Shown piece by piece: positions 45,643-56,809 of a stretch of DNA of 64,000 bases. The notes under the pieces are model-generated. The model made no database searches and was not told the DNA's origin. It saw only the letters and a list, made by a program, of their open reading frames with translations. Source of the DNA: Candidatus Thiodiazotropha sp. LNASS1. Lineage in GTDB: Bacteria; Pseudomonadota; Gammaproteobacteria; Chromatiales; Chromatiaceae. The DNA lies in contig NZ_OZ156465.1 in the NCBI RefSeq assembly GCF_964212655.1, positions 1-64,000 on the forward strand. Direction: 5' to 3'. The position numbers and the translations under genes are program-made. Positions within the stretch are counted from its first letter, which is position 1; each line of letters begins with the position of its first letter.

Positions 45643-46353
45643 ATGAAAAGGCTTTTGATCCTCAACAGCAAGGGAGGCTGTGGAAAGACAACGATAGCGA
45701 CAAATCTGGCGGGTTTTTATGCCGCTTCAGGGACGTCGACAGCACTCTTCGATTACGATCCTCAGGGATCCAGCAAGCGTTGGTTGGAGCTGCGTCCAGA
45801 CCAATTTCCAGACATCAGTGGTGTGTTTGCCGCCAAGACCACTCAAGGAAGTGTCACACGTTCCTTTGCCCTACGGGTCCCCCCGGATACGCAACGCATC
45901 ATTGTGGATACCCCCGCATCGATGAAACGTCTGGAAATGATGGAGATGCTGCGCTCGGCAACAGCGGTTGTGGTGCCTGTACTCCCATCCGGAATCGATT
46001 GTCATGTCACTTTGGATTTTCTCAAGCAGCTTGGTGACCTGGTCCGTCAGATGGGGCTCAATCTTCCGATAGGTATCGTTGCCAACCGGGTGCGCCTCAA
46101 TACACGTGCGTTCAAGAAGCTTAAAGCGTCGTTGGAGGATCTGGATGTGCCTCTGGTGGCCTTTCTGAGAGAGTCGCAAAACTATGTTTATGCGGCCGAG
46201 TCGGGATGTGCGGTAGTCGACTTGAAACAACCTGCATTTAAAAAAGACAATCAACAATGGTCGATACTGATCAACTGGCTGGAGACAGGTGAGCTTCTGT
46301 CATCCATCCCTCCCAGCAACAACGAATCGCAACACGCACTCAATCTGTGCTAG
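45643..46353 (+). CDS. ParA family ATPase
   Basis: A 236-residue deviant-Walker ATPase. The Walker A motif is KGGCGKTTIATNLAGFYAAS, followed by the Asp-containing DYDPQGS and the second Walker-like DTPAS. It is a ParA/MinD-family protein that would position DNA or a protein cargo; no parB or parS-like partner lies adjacent. The ATG at 45643 begins MKRLLILNSKGG, preceded by a region without clear ribosome binding site; an upstream ORF extension exists but lacks similarity. A PP-loop ParA so close to EttA has no obvious partner, so cargo is unknown. Confidence 0.8.
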   Translation: MKRLLILNSKGGCGKTTIATNLAGFYAASGTSTALFDYDPQGSSKRWLELRPDQFPDISGVFAAKTTQGSVTRSFALRVPPDTQRIIVDTPASMKRLEMMEMLRSATAVVVPVLPSGIDCHVTLDFLKQLGDLVRQMGLNLPIGIVANRVRLNTRAFKKLKASLEDLDVPLVAFLRESQNYVYAAESGCAVVDLKQPAFKKDNQQWSILINWLETGELLSSIPPSNNESQHALNLC

Positions 46354-46360
46354 TCGTATC

Positions 46361-48028
<1,668 letters not shown>

Positions 48029-48547
48029 GGATAGTTGACAATTGTTGGATTGGGATGGCGCTTAGGGGCCATTTGATCCCGGTATAATAACATGTGATTC
48101 CTGAAATCTGATAGTAAATGTCGGTTTTATATGAGCATGGGAAATAAATAACTGGGGAGCTTGATATAACCCAAATGTCAATTACACTTATTATTGTCTC
48201 CAGCGAATTTTGGCCAATGCCAGCTGGTTATGAGTGTTCAACCAATGCCATAATCTGTATGCAGATGGGCTGGAGATGATGTCGGTCATAATGCTGTCCG
48301 CACTAAGCGGTTCTCAGCATGGTGTGCATGACCCCCATCTTGGGTATCTTGTAAACTTCTACAGAGGAGACTGGGTATTCAACTTGATGGAATCGCATGA
48401 TTCAGGGTTGACAGGCTTGGCTAAAACATACGTATGAGAAGAGTGCGTTTTGATAGATAAATCGCAATTGAATCTAAAGCAAGCGTATTGGAGTCCGGCC
48501 GTTTCAATCTAAGATCGAGGTTCCGTATTCATCAATAGAGCCAACAG

Positions 48548-48570
48548 AACCCCGCTTAGGCGGGGTTTCT
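48548..48570. terminator. bidirectional hairpin terminator
   Basis: Stem AACCCCGC (48548-48555) / GCGGGGTT (48560-48567), loop TTAG, followed by TTTCTCATTT on the plus strand. On the minus strand, it lies 39 bases beyond the stop of the GGDEF-EAL gene and would terminate it. Confidence 0.8.
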
Positions 48571-48594
48571 CATTTCGTACGCCTCTTTTGTGTT

Positions 48595-48605
48595 AACAGG
48601 CCCTG
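48595..48605 (+). repeat. intergenic AACAGGCCCTG motif, copy 4
   Basis: Exact 11-mer in the longer TTAACAGGCCCTGG form seen also at 4301. It lies a few bases beyond the end of the GGDEF-EAL gene, between that gene and its terminator. Confidence 0.55.
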
Positions 48606-48608
48606 GCA

Positions 48609-50873
48609 TCACTGATAAGACGGATCGTGATCAGAGGACACTATCGTGTCCGCGCTGTCTTGGCCATTGGTGTTGCCTTTTGACTTTATAAATTTGAGCA
48701 ACTCGTCCTCAGGCACAGGGTGAGAGTAGAAGAATCCTTGCGCCAAACCGCAACCAGCCCTGCTGAGATGATCGATTTGGGTCTGGTTTTCCACACCCTC
48801 GGCGATCAGGTTCAGGTTGAGTCCCTTGGCCATGGCGATAATCGCATCGATGATAGAGTTATCTTCGGAGGTTTTGATGCCTTGAACAAACGAGCGGTCG
48901 ATCTTCAAGGTATTGATTGGCAAATTCTGTAGATAGCCCAATGATGAGTAGCCGGTACCGAAATCATCGATGGCGATGCGTATGCCTTTATGGGATAACT
49001 TGGTCAAGGCATCTATCGCTTTCTCCATATCCTGCATAATGGCATGTTCGGTGATTTCCAGTTCCAAAGTGTTTTTCGGTAATTGATGTCGTTTGATGAT
49101 CTTGAGTGCTTTATTTACAAACTGATCCATCTCAAGTTGTTGCATTGAGATGTTTACCGAAAGTTGTAATGTGATACCTTCGTGTTCCATCCAGCGTTTT
49201 ATGTCCGTGCACGCCCTTCGCAGCACCCATTCACCAAGGGGTATGATCAGGCCGGATTCTTCTGCGACACTGATAAATTCATTGGGTTGGATTGTACCTT
49301 TTTCAGGATGTTTCCAACGAACCAGTGCCTCAACACCCCTCATATAACCGTTGTTGATATCAAATTGTGGTTGATAGTAGAGACATAGTTCATTGGTTGA
49401 GATCGCTTTGCGTAAGCCATTCTCAATATCCAGGGATTGCGAGAAGTGAGCCTTCATCTTCTCGGAATAGAAGGCATAGCCGTTCTTTCCGGCATTCTTC
49501 ACTTTATACATCGCAATATCGGCATGTTTGATTAATGAGTCCTTGGTGTCACCATCACTGGGATAGATGGAGATGCCGATGCTGAAGCTGATGAAAATCT
49601 CCTCGTTTTTTATGATAAAGGGTTCCAACGTCAGTCGGAGAATCTTTTCCGCCAGGTTTCTTGCATCCTGTATATCATTGATTTCGGGTACAAGCAGATT
49701 GAATTCGTCACCACCGACGCGGGCGAGGGTATCGGCTTCTCTCAACTCACTGCGGAGCCGCTGGCCAACCATTTTCAGTAACTCATCACCCACATAGTGA
49801 CCGAGTGAGTCATTGATGATCTTGAAACGGTCCATGTCCAGATACATGATTGCCAATTTTTTACCCGAGCGCTTGGATTGCGCCATGGCCATGTTTAACC
49901 GATCGCGGAACAAGCTGCGATTAGGTAGATTGGTCAACAAATCGTGGTAGAGCTGATATTTGATGAGTTCTTCGGCCTGTTTCCGTTCGGAGATATCCCG
50001 TGCAACACCATAGGTGCCTATGAATGACTTGGTTTTATCATCATTCGTTGTGTATATGCCGATCGAACTCAACTCGACCGGTACGGTGCCGGAATCGAAA
50101 AAACGGCTGCCATTATTGTTCTTACTGCTCAACTTCAGTTCTGCGCTACGGGTGGCGCGTTCCCCGGCACGGCGCTCATTGAATGTGAAATGGGCTCGTT
50201 CTATATCTTCAGTGTGAATAAGTTTGCTGAAATGCTCACCGATGATTTCTTTCTGGTCGTAGCCCAGAAGTGACTTTACGCGCTCATTTATGAAGGCGAA
50301 TCTGCCCTCATGATCCAGCAGATAGATCATATCGGGTGAGTTGTTGACGATAAACTTGTGAAGGGACTCGGACTCCTGAAGCCGCAGTTGTATTGACTGA
50401 TTTGATGCCTTCAACTGACGACGTTCAAGAACGTTGGCGACAGATCGCAACAGCTCGTCCGGCGCATAGGGTTTACGCAGAAAGTCCTGAGCCCCTTTGC
50501 GTAGTGCCATGGTCGCATGGTCAAATGTGGTTTCGCCGCTAACGACGATGATATCGCAATTCAGCTGATAAGAATCGATATGCTCCATCACTTTGTGTCC
50601 ATGGAGATCAGGCATATTCAGGTCGAGCAGTATCAAGTCGAAAGTTCCGCTATTAAGTAGATCGATCGCCTCACGGCCGCATTCCGCCAGTGTTGTCTCA
50701 TAACCCGTGAAGCGCAGGATTTCCTTCAGGCTGGCTCGCGCCCTTGGCTCATCATCAGCGATCAATATCCGCGCGTTATAGCTTCGCTTTGGACGATTAG
50801 TATTAATGTCTGTTGGAAGGGATTCGAAGTTGCCTTCAATACCTCGCCATGGTGCCGGATAGTATGGGTGCAT
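48609..50873 (-). CDS. response regulator with PAS, GGDEF and EAL domains
   Basis: A 754-residue bifunctional candidate for c-di-GMP turnover. Domain order: REC (ARILIADDEPRARASL, phospho-Asp in LILLDLNMPD, about residues 35-150), PAS (NSPDMIYLLDHEGRFAFINE, about 178-300), GGDEF (RVGGDEFNLLVPE, intact active site, about 318-470) and EAL (EALVRWKHPEKG, DDFGTGYSSLGYL and KIDRSFVQGI, about 490-735). Both catalytic motifs look intact, so it can be cyclase, phosphodiesterase, or switch. The upstream HDOD kinase ends 15 bases before its start, and they form an operon; phosphorylation of REC by that kinase is likely. Confidence 0.92.
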   Translation of the reverse strand: MHPYYPAPWRGIEGNFESLPTDINTNRPKRSYNARILIADDEPRARASLKEILRFTGYETTLAECGREAIDLLNSGTFDLILLDLNMPDLHGHKVMEHIDSYQLNCDIIVVSGETTFDHATMALRKGAQDFLRKPYAPDELLRSVANVLERRQLKASNQSIQLRLQESESLHKFIVNNSPDMIYLLDHEGRFAFINERVKSLLGYDQKEIIGEHFSKLIHTEDIERAHFTFNERRAGERATRSAELKLSSKNNNGSRFFDSGTVPVELSSIGIYTTNDDKTKSFIGTYGVARDISERKQAEELIKYQLYHDLLTNLPNRSLFRDRLNMAMAQSKRSGKKLAIMYLDMDRFKIINDSLGHYVGDELLKMVGQRLRSELREADTLARVGGDEFNLLVPEINDIQDARNLAEKILRLTLEPFIIKNEEIFISFSIGISIYPSDGDTKDSLIKHADIAMYKVKNAGKNGYAFYSEKMKAHFSQSLDIENGLRKAISTNELCLYYQPQFDINNGYMRGVEALVRWKHPEKGTIQPNEFISVAEESGLIIPLGEWVLRRACTDIKRWMEHEGITLQLSVNISMQQLEMDQFVNKALKIIKRHQLPKNTLELEITEHAIMQDMEKAIDALTKLSHKGIRIAIDDFGTGYSSLGYLQNLPINTLKIDRSFVQGIKTSEDNSIIDAIIAMAKGLNLNLIAEGVENQTQIDHLSRAGCGLAQGFFYSHPVPEDELLKFIKSKGNTNGQDSADTIVSSDHDPSYQ

Positions 50874-50888
50874 ATTGAGTTCCTTATA

Positions 50889-52994
50889 CTAGCCGATCCT
50901 GGGCAGGTAGATCTGAAATCGCGAGCCCACCCCGCTATTCGATGTACAGTTAATGGAACCGGAAAGCTCATCAATGAGATTTTTAACGATAGTAAGCCCC
51001 AATCCGGAGTGGGAATTGTCTTTGGTGGTTGTAACCGGGGTGAATAACTGGTCCATAATCTCTTTGTCTATTCCTGGGCCATCGTCAGTAATCTGAATTT
51101 CAATGTGTTCTTTGCCATTTATATAGGCATTGGCGCGGGTTTCAATACCCAGTTTTCCCCCTTCTGGCATAGCTTCGACTGCATTTTTTATCAAATTGGT
51201 CAGTATCTGCTTGATATGACCCCGCTGCGTGTCAAGATGGGGCAGGTTCGAGTCAAGATCAAGTTCGGTGGAGATATTGTGCATGGGAAACAGCGAGGAT
51301 TGAAATAATTTGTACAGATCCTGTATGAGTTGGTTGATGTCGACGCTTTTTGTCTGTTGCTCGAGTTCATCGGGAATATCACGAATACGCAGTATGATCT
51401 TGCCGACCCTTGCAATTTCTTCCTTGATAATATTCAGTTCTTCGGTTGCTTCATGATCCTCGCCAAGTTTCATGCCGAGAATGTGCAGGTAGTTGTTGAT
51501 GATTCCGAGTGGGTTGTTCGCCTCATGTACGACTTTCCGCGCCTCGAGATGAAAAGTGGCCCGCTCGTCTTCAATCATCTGCTGTTGATGGGAGAGCATG
51601 TTCTGCTGCCGCTGGAGCATTTCTGCCGCCTCCCCGGCAAAGAGTGTGAGTAGCTGCTGTTGCCCGTCCAGTTCTTCCCACTGGTTTTGGTTGATGCCGA
51701 TGGCGATCAATCCAATCCGGGATTGGTGGGTGCTCAACGGCAGGTAGAGCAGGGCTTCGTTGTTCAGAAAGCGCGCCAATTGGCGATCCACGACACTTAC
51801 CAGCGGCAGATTCTCATCACCCTGTGAATAGCGGGAGCTTTTTTGATTGAAGGCAGTGGCGGCCAGACTGCGATCGGATTCAACGGAAATCGTAATTTCT
51901 TCCAACAGTGCATTGTTATGGGCTGTAGGGCTGATCGGGCTTAGCGTCTTCCCATCCTGATTCAGTATCAGGTAGCAGACCTGTTGAATGCCGAAGAGCA
52001 GATCGAGGTCGCGCTGAATCTGTTGCATCGTGGCGATCACGTCCGGTGTTTCCGGTATAGCTTCCAAACCACCGCCGAATAGGGCCGCCTGTTTGATGCG
52101 TTCTGCCAATGCCTGCTGATGATCTTGTGCCTGTTTTTCGGTTTTCTGTCTAGGCAGGGTAATGCCAAGACTTCGTGCCGCATTGGCTGCCTTATCCCTG
52201 GCATCCTGGATTAACTCTTCCACGATTGTCTGATTCAGCCCGAACAGGGTATCGGCACGCGCCAGGACCTCGTTTTCCAGTTTGTCGCTGCTGTCGGAGA
52301 GGTGGCTTGCAAGATTGACCAGTTTTACCAAGTGCGAGCAGTCGAGAATATTATCTGCAGGTTCGTGCTGGTAGAGCACTGCGTCAGCCAGGAAGGATTG
52401 CAGGTCCCAGCTTTCTATCATGTGTGATCCGATCTGCGGCGATGAAAAGTCGAATTTCTCAATCTCCGCCTTGACCAGTGACTCCCCTGTCAAATCCTGT
52501 TCAAGTATGGCCCCGTACTCATCGGGAGAGGCCTGCAGTAAAGCCAGCTGTCCCAGTCGATGCAGGAGTCCCGCAAGATAGGCCTCATCGGGTGACCGGT
52601 ATGTGGTCAGGTCCGCCAAGGCCTTTGCTGTTTGTGCGCATATCAGTGACTGAAACCAGATTTCGTCAAGGGCTTGTCCAGCCTGTTTACTGAGCTGGTT
52701 GAAAAATTGCTGGACTGCGCTGTTGATGGCGATTGTTCTGACGCTGCGAATACCAAGAACCACCAACAGTCGCTGTATATCGCTGATCTCCTGCCATTGA
52801 CGATAGAAAGGTGAGTTGGCTGCCGTGATGACCTTGGAAGAGACTCCAGCGTCTTTCTCTATCGTTTCGGCCAGATGCTTGAAACTCACGTCGGAGTTGT
52901 TGCAGCTATCGATGAGCTCGATAAGGATTGCTGGCGGGCTGGGAAGATTGCTGAATCTTCCGATGAGTCGCTTATGCTCCGATTGAGTAGGCAC
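50889..52994 (-). CDS. HDOD-domain sensor histidine kinase
   Basis: A 701-residue soluble kinase. The N-terminal HDOD domain spans about 10-215 (LPSPPAILIELIDSC, EKDAGVSSKVITAANSPFYR, LAGLLHRLGQLALL); the middle has a GAF-like region (about 330-460). A histidine kinase follows, with the H box VHEANNPLGIINNYLHIL, N box NLIKNAVEAM, G1 DDGPGID and G2 SHSGLGLTIVKNL. No membrane segments are present, so the signal is cytoplasmic. It is the first gene of the operon with the REC-PAS-GGDEF-EAL protein. Together they form a candidate c-di-GMP signalling pair next to the flagellar operon; such HDOD-kinase pairs occur in marine gammaproteobacteria. Confidence 0.9.
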   Translation of the reverse strand: MPTQSEHKRLIGRFSNLPSPPAILIELIDSCNNSDVSFKHLAETIEKDAGVSSKVITAANSPFYRQWQEISDIQRLLVVLGIRSVRTIAINSAVQQFFNQLSKQAGQALDEIWFQSLICAQTAKALADLTTYRSPDEAYLAGLLHRLGQLALLQASPDEYGAILEQDLTGESLVKAEIEKFDFSSPQIGSHMIESWDLQSFLADAVLYQHEPADNILDCSHLVKLVNLASHLSDSSDKLENEVLARADTLFGLNQTIVEELIQDARDKAANAARSLGITLPRQKTEKQAQDHQQALAERIKQAALFGGGLEAIPETPDVIATMQQIQRDLDLLFGIQQVCYLILNQDGKTLSPISPTAHNNALLEEITISVESDRSLAATAFNQKSSRYSQGDENLPLVSVVDRQLARFLNNEALLYLPLSTHQSRIGLIAIGINQNQWEELDGQQQLLTLFAGEAAEMLQRQQNMLSHQQQMIEDERATFHLEARKVVHEANNPLGIINNYLHILGMKLGEDHEATEELNIIKEEIARVGKIILRIRDIPDELEQQTKSVDINQLIQDLYKLFQSSLFPMHNISTELDLDSNLPHLDTQRGHIKQILTNLIKNAVEAMPEGGKLGIETRANAYINGKEHIEIQITDDGPGIDKEIMDQLFTPVTTTKDNSHSGLGLTIVKNLIDELSGSINCTSNSGVGSRFQIYLPRIG

Positions 52995-53303
52995 GGAAAT
53001 CCTAAAAATATTATTTATTAACAGCTGGTTATCGGGGTAATTAATAGCACTTAATTAGTTACTGTTAAAGCTATTTTACTAAAAAGTCCTTAATTCATGT
53101 ATGGATTTCTGTCTCGGATGACGCCCATATGCCGAAACCGGGCATGTCGAATTTTTGCCTTGAGCAGGATTTCTGGCGAGTCAATATTTTGTCTCTATTT
53201 AAAGATCTATTTATAACTATATGAATAAAAAGGAATTAATTTATTTATATCGAGTGGCATTTATATTGCATTCAAATAGGATGTAAATCTTGAGGGTGGC
53301 ATT
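52995..53303 (+). other. intergenic region before fliL
   Basis: Divergent between the HDOD kinase and fliL. It holds the sigma-54 promoter listed next and an AT-rich upstream stretch; I see no FleQ-type enhancer site by eye. Confidence 0.4.
53255..53270 (+). promoter_or_regulatory. sigma-54 promoter for the fliL operon
   Basis: TGGCAT-TTATA-TTGCA matches the sigma-54 consensus TGGCAC-N5-TTGCA with one change. The GG and GC doublets are the required ten bases apart. The start of transcription is expected near 53281, about 23 bases before fliL, which is preceded by GAGGGTG. Class II flagellar operons are typically sigma-54/FleQ-dependent in Pseudomonas and Vibrio, and the fleN gene at the end of this cluster agrees. 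Confidence 0.75.
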
Positions 53304-53825
53304 ATGGCAGACGAACAAGCAGCAGAAGAACTCGATTTAGGCGAAGAGAAATCAGGTAAGTCCAAGCTCATTATCATCATTGCAATCGTTGCCGTTTTAC
53401 TGATTGGTGGCGGTGTTGCCGCCTATTTTCTTCTGATGGGGGACGATGAATCGGTCGATGAGGAGGATCCGGCGTCGTCTGAGCAAGCGGCCGAAACTGA
53501 AGAGCCGCTGAGTCCTGCCCAGTACATTGAGATGAAGCCACCCTTTGTCGTCAATCTGCCGGGTCGTCCAAGTCTGCTGCAGATCGGAGTCAGTGTCAGG
53601 GTCCGATCCGACGAGATGGTCGAATTTATCAAACACAATGATCCAATGATTCGCCACAACCTTCTAAACCTGCTCTCGGGTGCGGATGCCAAAGCCCTCA
53701 AGGCGCGTGAGACAAAGGAGAGCCTGCAGAGGGAGATGCTCAGGGAACTCAATCGGGTTGTCACTGAGTTAAAGGGGCCCGGGGAAGTTGAAGCCCTCTA
53801 TTTCACCAGTTTTGTAATGCAATAA
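53304..53825 (+). CDS. fliL: flagellar basal body-associated protein FliL
   Basis: A 173-residue inner-membrane protein that associates with stator units and stabilises the motor under load. It has a single membrane segment (LIIIIAIVAVLLIGGGVAAY, residues about 23-43), an acidic stretch (GDDESVDEEDPASSEQAAE) and the FliL periplasmic domain (MKPPFVVNLPGRPSLLQIGV). The length fits the family. fliM begins 5 bases after its stop, so they are co-transcribed. It is the first gene of the operon, behind the sigma-54 promoter. Confidence 0.95.
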   Translation: MADEQAAEELDLGEEKSGKSKLIIIIAIVAVLLIGGGVAAYFLLMGDDESVDEEDPASSEQAAETEEPLSPAQYIEMKPPFVVNLPGRPSLLQIGVSVRVRSDEMVEFIKHNDPMIRHNLLNLLSGADAKALKARETKESLQREMLRELNRVVTELKGPGEVEALYFTSFVMQ

Positions 53826-53830
53826 TCATC

Positions 53831-54871
53831 ATGAGCGCCAACGACTTACTTTCACAAGAAGAGATCGACGCCCTGTTGCACGGGGTTGATAACGGTGATG
53901 TCGCGACAGAAACGGATGTGGCCGATGCCGGTGGTGTCAACTCCTATGACTTCACCAGCCAGGACCGTATCGTTCGCGGACGTCTGCCTACGTTGGAGAT
54001 GATCAATGAACGATTTGCGCGTCTGTTCCGAACCAGCCTTTTCAATATGCTTCGACGCACGGCTGATCTTTCCGTATCCGGGATCCAGATGCAGAAGTTT
54101 TCCGAGTTTGTGCATAGCCTGTTTGTCCCGACCAGTCTGAATATGATCCGGGTACCGCCATTGCGGGGAAAAGGGCTGTTCGTGATCGATCCCAAATTGG
54201 TATTCAGTGTCGTGGATAACTATTTTGGCGGATCCGGGCGATTCCATACCAAGATCGAAGGACGCGACTTCACACCGACGGAAAACCGGGTCATTCAACT
54301 CCTTTTGAACAGGGCTTTCGAGGATCTGGAAGTCGCCTGGAAACCTGTGTTCCGGGTTAAATTCGAGTACAGCGGATCAGAGGTCAACCCTCAATTCGCC
54401 AACATCGTGAGTCCGTCAGAAGTGGTGGTTGTCACATCATTTCACGTCGATCTGGAGAGTGGCGGTGGTGATTTTCATGTCTGCATGCCGTACTCGATGC
54501 TCGAACCGATACGTGAATTGCTCGATGCGGGCGTTCAGAGTGATCGAGGTGAAAGGGACGAACGGTGGGAACGTTCCCTCAAGGAGGAGATCCTGGCTGC
54601 GAAGATTGAACTCTCCAGCATTCTCACCGAGGTGCAGATAAGTGTCAAAGAACTGGCTGAGTTGAAAGAGGGGGACATCATCCCCATCGAGATGCCGGAA
54701 GAGGTTGAGGTTGAAGCCGCCGATGTTCCTGTCTTCAAAGCCAAATTGGGCGTTGCCGATGGCAACTACGCCTTGAAGATCAACAACTGGATTCAACAGA
54801 ATCGGCGCAAAGGTCTGCACGATTATCTGGAAATGGAAAGAAAAGCGGTGCAGAACGCGAATGGCGAATAA
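53831..54871 (+). CDS. fliM: flagellar motor switch protein FliM
   Basis: A 346-residue switch protein of the C-ring; it binds phospho-CheY to reverse rotation. The N-terminal CheY-binding peptide LLSQEEIDALLHG is present, followed by the middle domain (RGRLPTLEMINERFARLFR, then the segment with VIDPKLVFSVVDNYFGG) and the C-terminal SpoA domain (LAELKEGDIIPIEMPEEV). The chemotaxis link is implied by the intact N-terminal motif. It lies between fliL and fliN. Confidence 0.97.
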   Translation: MSANDLLSQEEIDALLHGVDNGDVATETDVADAGGVNSYDFTSQDRIVRGRLPTLEMINERFARLFRTSLFNMLRRTADLSVSGIQMQKFSEFVHSLFVPTSLNMIRVPPLRGKGLFVIDPKLVFSVVDNYFGGSGRFHTKIEGRDFTPTENRVIQLLLNRAFEDLEVAWKPVFRVKFEYSGSEVNPQFANIVSPSEVVVVTSFHVDLESGGGDFHVCMPYSMLEPIRELLDAGVQSDRGERDERWERSLKEEILAAKIELSSILTEVQISVKELAELKEGDIIPIEMPEEVEVEAADVPVFKAKLGVADGNYALKINNWIQQNRRKGLHDYLEMERKAVQNANGE

Positions 54872-54938
54872 GTGGATAGCCGATACGGTGAATCAGTTGT
54901 GAATGACAGCAGAATGGTACCCCAAGAGGGCGTAAAAA

Positions 54939-55343
54939 ATGAGTGAAGAGAAAACGAGTGATCCGAACGAAGCATTGGCGGATGAATGGGCCGCTGCACT
55001 GGACGAACAGGTCGATAGCGAAAGTGATGATAAGGCTGCCGCAGCCTCTTTCGATGAACTGCAGGATGAGTCCGGTAACGATGCCGTGAATATGGATGCG
55101 ATCCTGGATGTGCCGGTTACCATCTCAATGGAGATTGGCCGCACCAAGATCAATATCCGCAACTTGCTGCAATTGAATCAGGGTTCTGTCGTCGAATTGG
55201 ATCGATTGGCGGGTGAGCCAATGGACGTGTTGGTCAACGGTACGCTGATCGCCCAGGGCGAGGTTGTTGTAGTGAACGAGAAGTTCGGTCTCAGGTTGAC
55301 CGATATCATCAGTCCCTCAGAGCGGGTGAAGAGGATCAGTTGA
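54939..55343 (+). CDS. fliN: flagellar motor switch protein FliN
   Basis: A 134-residue C-ring protein with an acidic N-terminal extension (about 50 residues, rich in Asp/Glu and Ala) and the C-terminal SpoA domain (NIRNLLQLNQGSVVELDRL, then GEVVVVNEKFGLRLTDIISP). The extension is longer than in minimal FliN and resembles that of other gammaproteobacteria. Its stop shares one base with the fliO ATG (TGATG), so the two are coupled. Confidence 0.96.
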   Translation: MSEEKTSDPNEALADEWAAALDEQVDSESDDKAAAASFDELQDESGNDAVNMDAILDVPVTISMEIGRTKINIRNLLQLNQGSVVELDRLAGEPMDVLVNGTLIAQGEVVVVNEKFGLRLTDIISPSERVKRIS

Positions 55344-55747
55344 TGTGCCGTTGGCCGTTCATCACCCTTCTGTTCAGCCATTCACTATACGCGGCCGATA
55401 CTGCGCAGAAACAACTTGGTGTCAATGTCTCCCCCTTGGGTGCCGACAGCCTGCTGAGTACCGTCGGCGGTCTGTTATTGGTGCTCGGAATCATCATTGG
55501 CGGGGCCTGGCTGTTCAAGCGCTATGCGCAAATGCCAATGGGCGGAAAGGGAATGGTGCGAGTCGTTGGAGGGGCTTCGGTAGGAACCCGTGAACGGGTG
55601 ATCGTTGTGGAGGTCGATAATCAGCGGTTGCTGCTTGGCGTGGCGCCGGGTCAAGTGCGTACTCTACATATCCTGCAAGGATCAGGGCAGGGTTTTCAAA
55701 ACTATTTGGATAATGAAAAGGGCAGCGGTCAGGAGCGGAAGCAATGA
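55343..55747 (+). CDS. fliO: flagellar biosynthesis protein FliO
   Basis: A 134-residue protein that helps assemble the FliP pore. It has an N-terminal signal sequence ([16 protein letters not shown]), then a membrane segment ([20 protein letters not shown]), and a cytoplasmic SH3-like tail ([20 protein letters not shown] and [16 protein letters not shown]) typical of FliO. The gene overlaps fliN at TGATG and fliP at ATGA. Sequence is poorly conserved across bacteria, but context and architecture are convincing. Confidence 0.9.
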   Translation: MCRWPFITLLFSHSLYAADTAQKQLGVNVSPLGADSLLSTVGGLLLVLGIIIGGAWLFKRYAQMPMGGKGMVRVVGGASVGTRERVIVVEVDNQRLLLGVAPGQVRTLHILQGSGQGFQNYLDNEKGSGQERKQ

Positions 55748-56478
55748 GGGCCTGGCTGTTAATCATCGGCCTTTTAAGCAGTACCTTGCTGCAAGCAGCG
55801 CCGGGTGTCGATGCGTTTACGGTGGCATCGGATGGCGAGGGCGGTCAAACCTATACCCTGACTATCCAGATCCTGCTCTTCATGACCGCACTGACGCTGT
55901 TGCCGGGCGCCTTGATGATGATGACCTCTTTTGCCCGGATCATCATTGTCCTGGCCATACTCAGGCAGGCACTGGGTACCCAGAACACACCCTCGAATCA
56001 GATACTCATCGGATTGGCCCTGTTTCTTACCCTGTTTATCATGATGCCGGTCTTCACCGAGGTGAATGAGGTGGCGTTACAACCCTATCTGGCGGAAGAG
56101 ATGAATGCCACCCAGGCACTGCAGGCCGCCTCCGAGCCGGTGAAATCATTCATGATCGCGCAGACGCGTGAGGATGACCTGGCACTGTTTGCGCGCATCG
56201 GTGATTTCAGTGAGCTCGCGGAGCCCGACGATGTGCCATTCAGTCTGCTGCTTCCCTCGTTTGCCACCAGTGAATTGAAAACCGGCTTCCAGATCGGTTT
56301 TCTGCTGTTTATACCGTTCCTGATCATCGACATTGTGGTAGCCAGTATATTGATGTCGATGGGCATGATGATGCTGTCACCCATGATTATATCCCTGCCG
56401 TTCAAGATTATGCTGTTTGTGCTGATCGATGGGTGGGCATTGGTATTTGGCACCTTGGCGGCGAGTTTCCAACTCTAA
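55744..56478 (+). CDS. fliP: flagellar export pore protein FliP
   Basis: A 244-residue core component of the flagellar type III export gate, forming the pore with FliQ and FliR. A signal peptide ([19 protein letters not shown]) precedes membrane segments including [20 protein letters not shown], and the signature [21 protein letters not shown] is present. The C-terminal [20 protein letters not shown] is conserved. The start overlaps the fliO stop by four bases (ATGA). Confidence 0.97.
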   Translation: MRAWLLIIGLLSSTLLQAAPGVDAFTVASDGEGGQTYTLTIQILLFMTALTLLPGALMMMTSFARIIIVLAILRQALGTQNTPSNQILIGLALFLTLFIMMPVFTEVNEVALQPYLAEEMNATQALQAASEPVKSFMIAQTREDDLALFARIGDFSELAEPDDVPFSLLLPSFATSELKTGFQIGFLLFIPFLIIDIVVASILMSMGMMMLSPMIISLPFKIMLFVLIDGWALVFGTLAASFQL

Positions 56479-56491
56479 GTGGAGAGGGTAT

Positions 56492-56761
56492 ATGAGTCCG
56501 GATACCGTAATGTCGATTGGACAAAATGCACTTGAGGTGATTGGCATACTGGCCGGATTGGTTTTACTGCCTGCGCTGGCGGTAGGTTTGATTATCGCCA
56601 TGTTTCAGGCCGCAACCCAGATCAACGAGATGACATTGACCTTCATTCCCAAGCTGGTGGTTGTGGGCGTGGTGCTGATGTTCGCGGGCAACTGGATGTT
56701 GCACCTACTGATGAATTTTTCCATGAATCTGATTGAGAGCATACCTGAACTGCTTTTTTAA
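56492..56761 (+). CDS. fliQ: flagellar export protein FliQ
   Basis: An 89-residue small export-gate subunit with two membrane segments (VIGILAGLVLLPALAVGLII and LVVVGVVLMFAGNWMLHLLM), with the conserved FQAATQINEMTLTFIPK between them. The ATG at 56492 begins MSPDTVMSIGQNA; the upstream frame inside fliP is not part of it. GGAGAGGG is the ribosome binding site. Spacing of 13 bases after fliP. Confidence 0.96.
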   Translation: MSPDTVMSIGQNALEVIGILAGLVLLPALAVGLIIAMFQAATQINEMTLTFIPKLVVVGVVLMFAGNWMLHLLMNFSMNLIESIPELLF

Positions 56762-56809
56762 GCCTTGAATAGCAAAAAAACGTATTTATGAGGCACTTTT
56801 GGAAACATC

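Larger units (their letters stand above)
48029..48608. other. intergenic region between ettA and the cyclic di-GMP genes
   Basis: Holds the ettA promoter region (left), a terminator at 48548-48570, and one copy of the intergenic motif at 48595. I see a weak 67-codon ORF (48234-48437) but no support for it. The remaining DNA has no recognisable feature. Confidence 0.35.

Noticed and set aside
48234-48437. 67-codon ORF in the ettA upstream spacer
   Set aside because: GTG start, no ribosome binding site and no recognisable motif.
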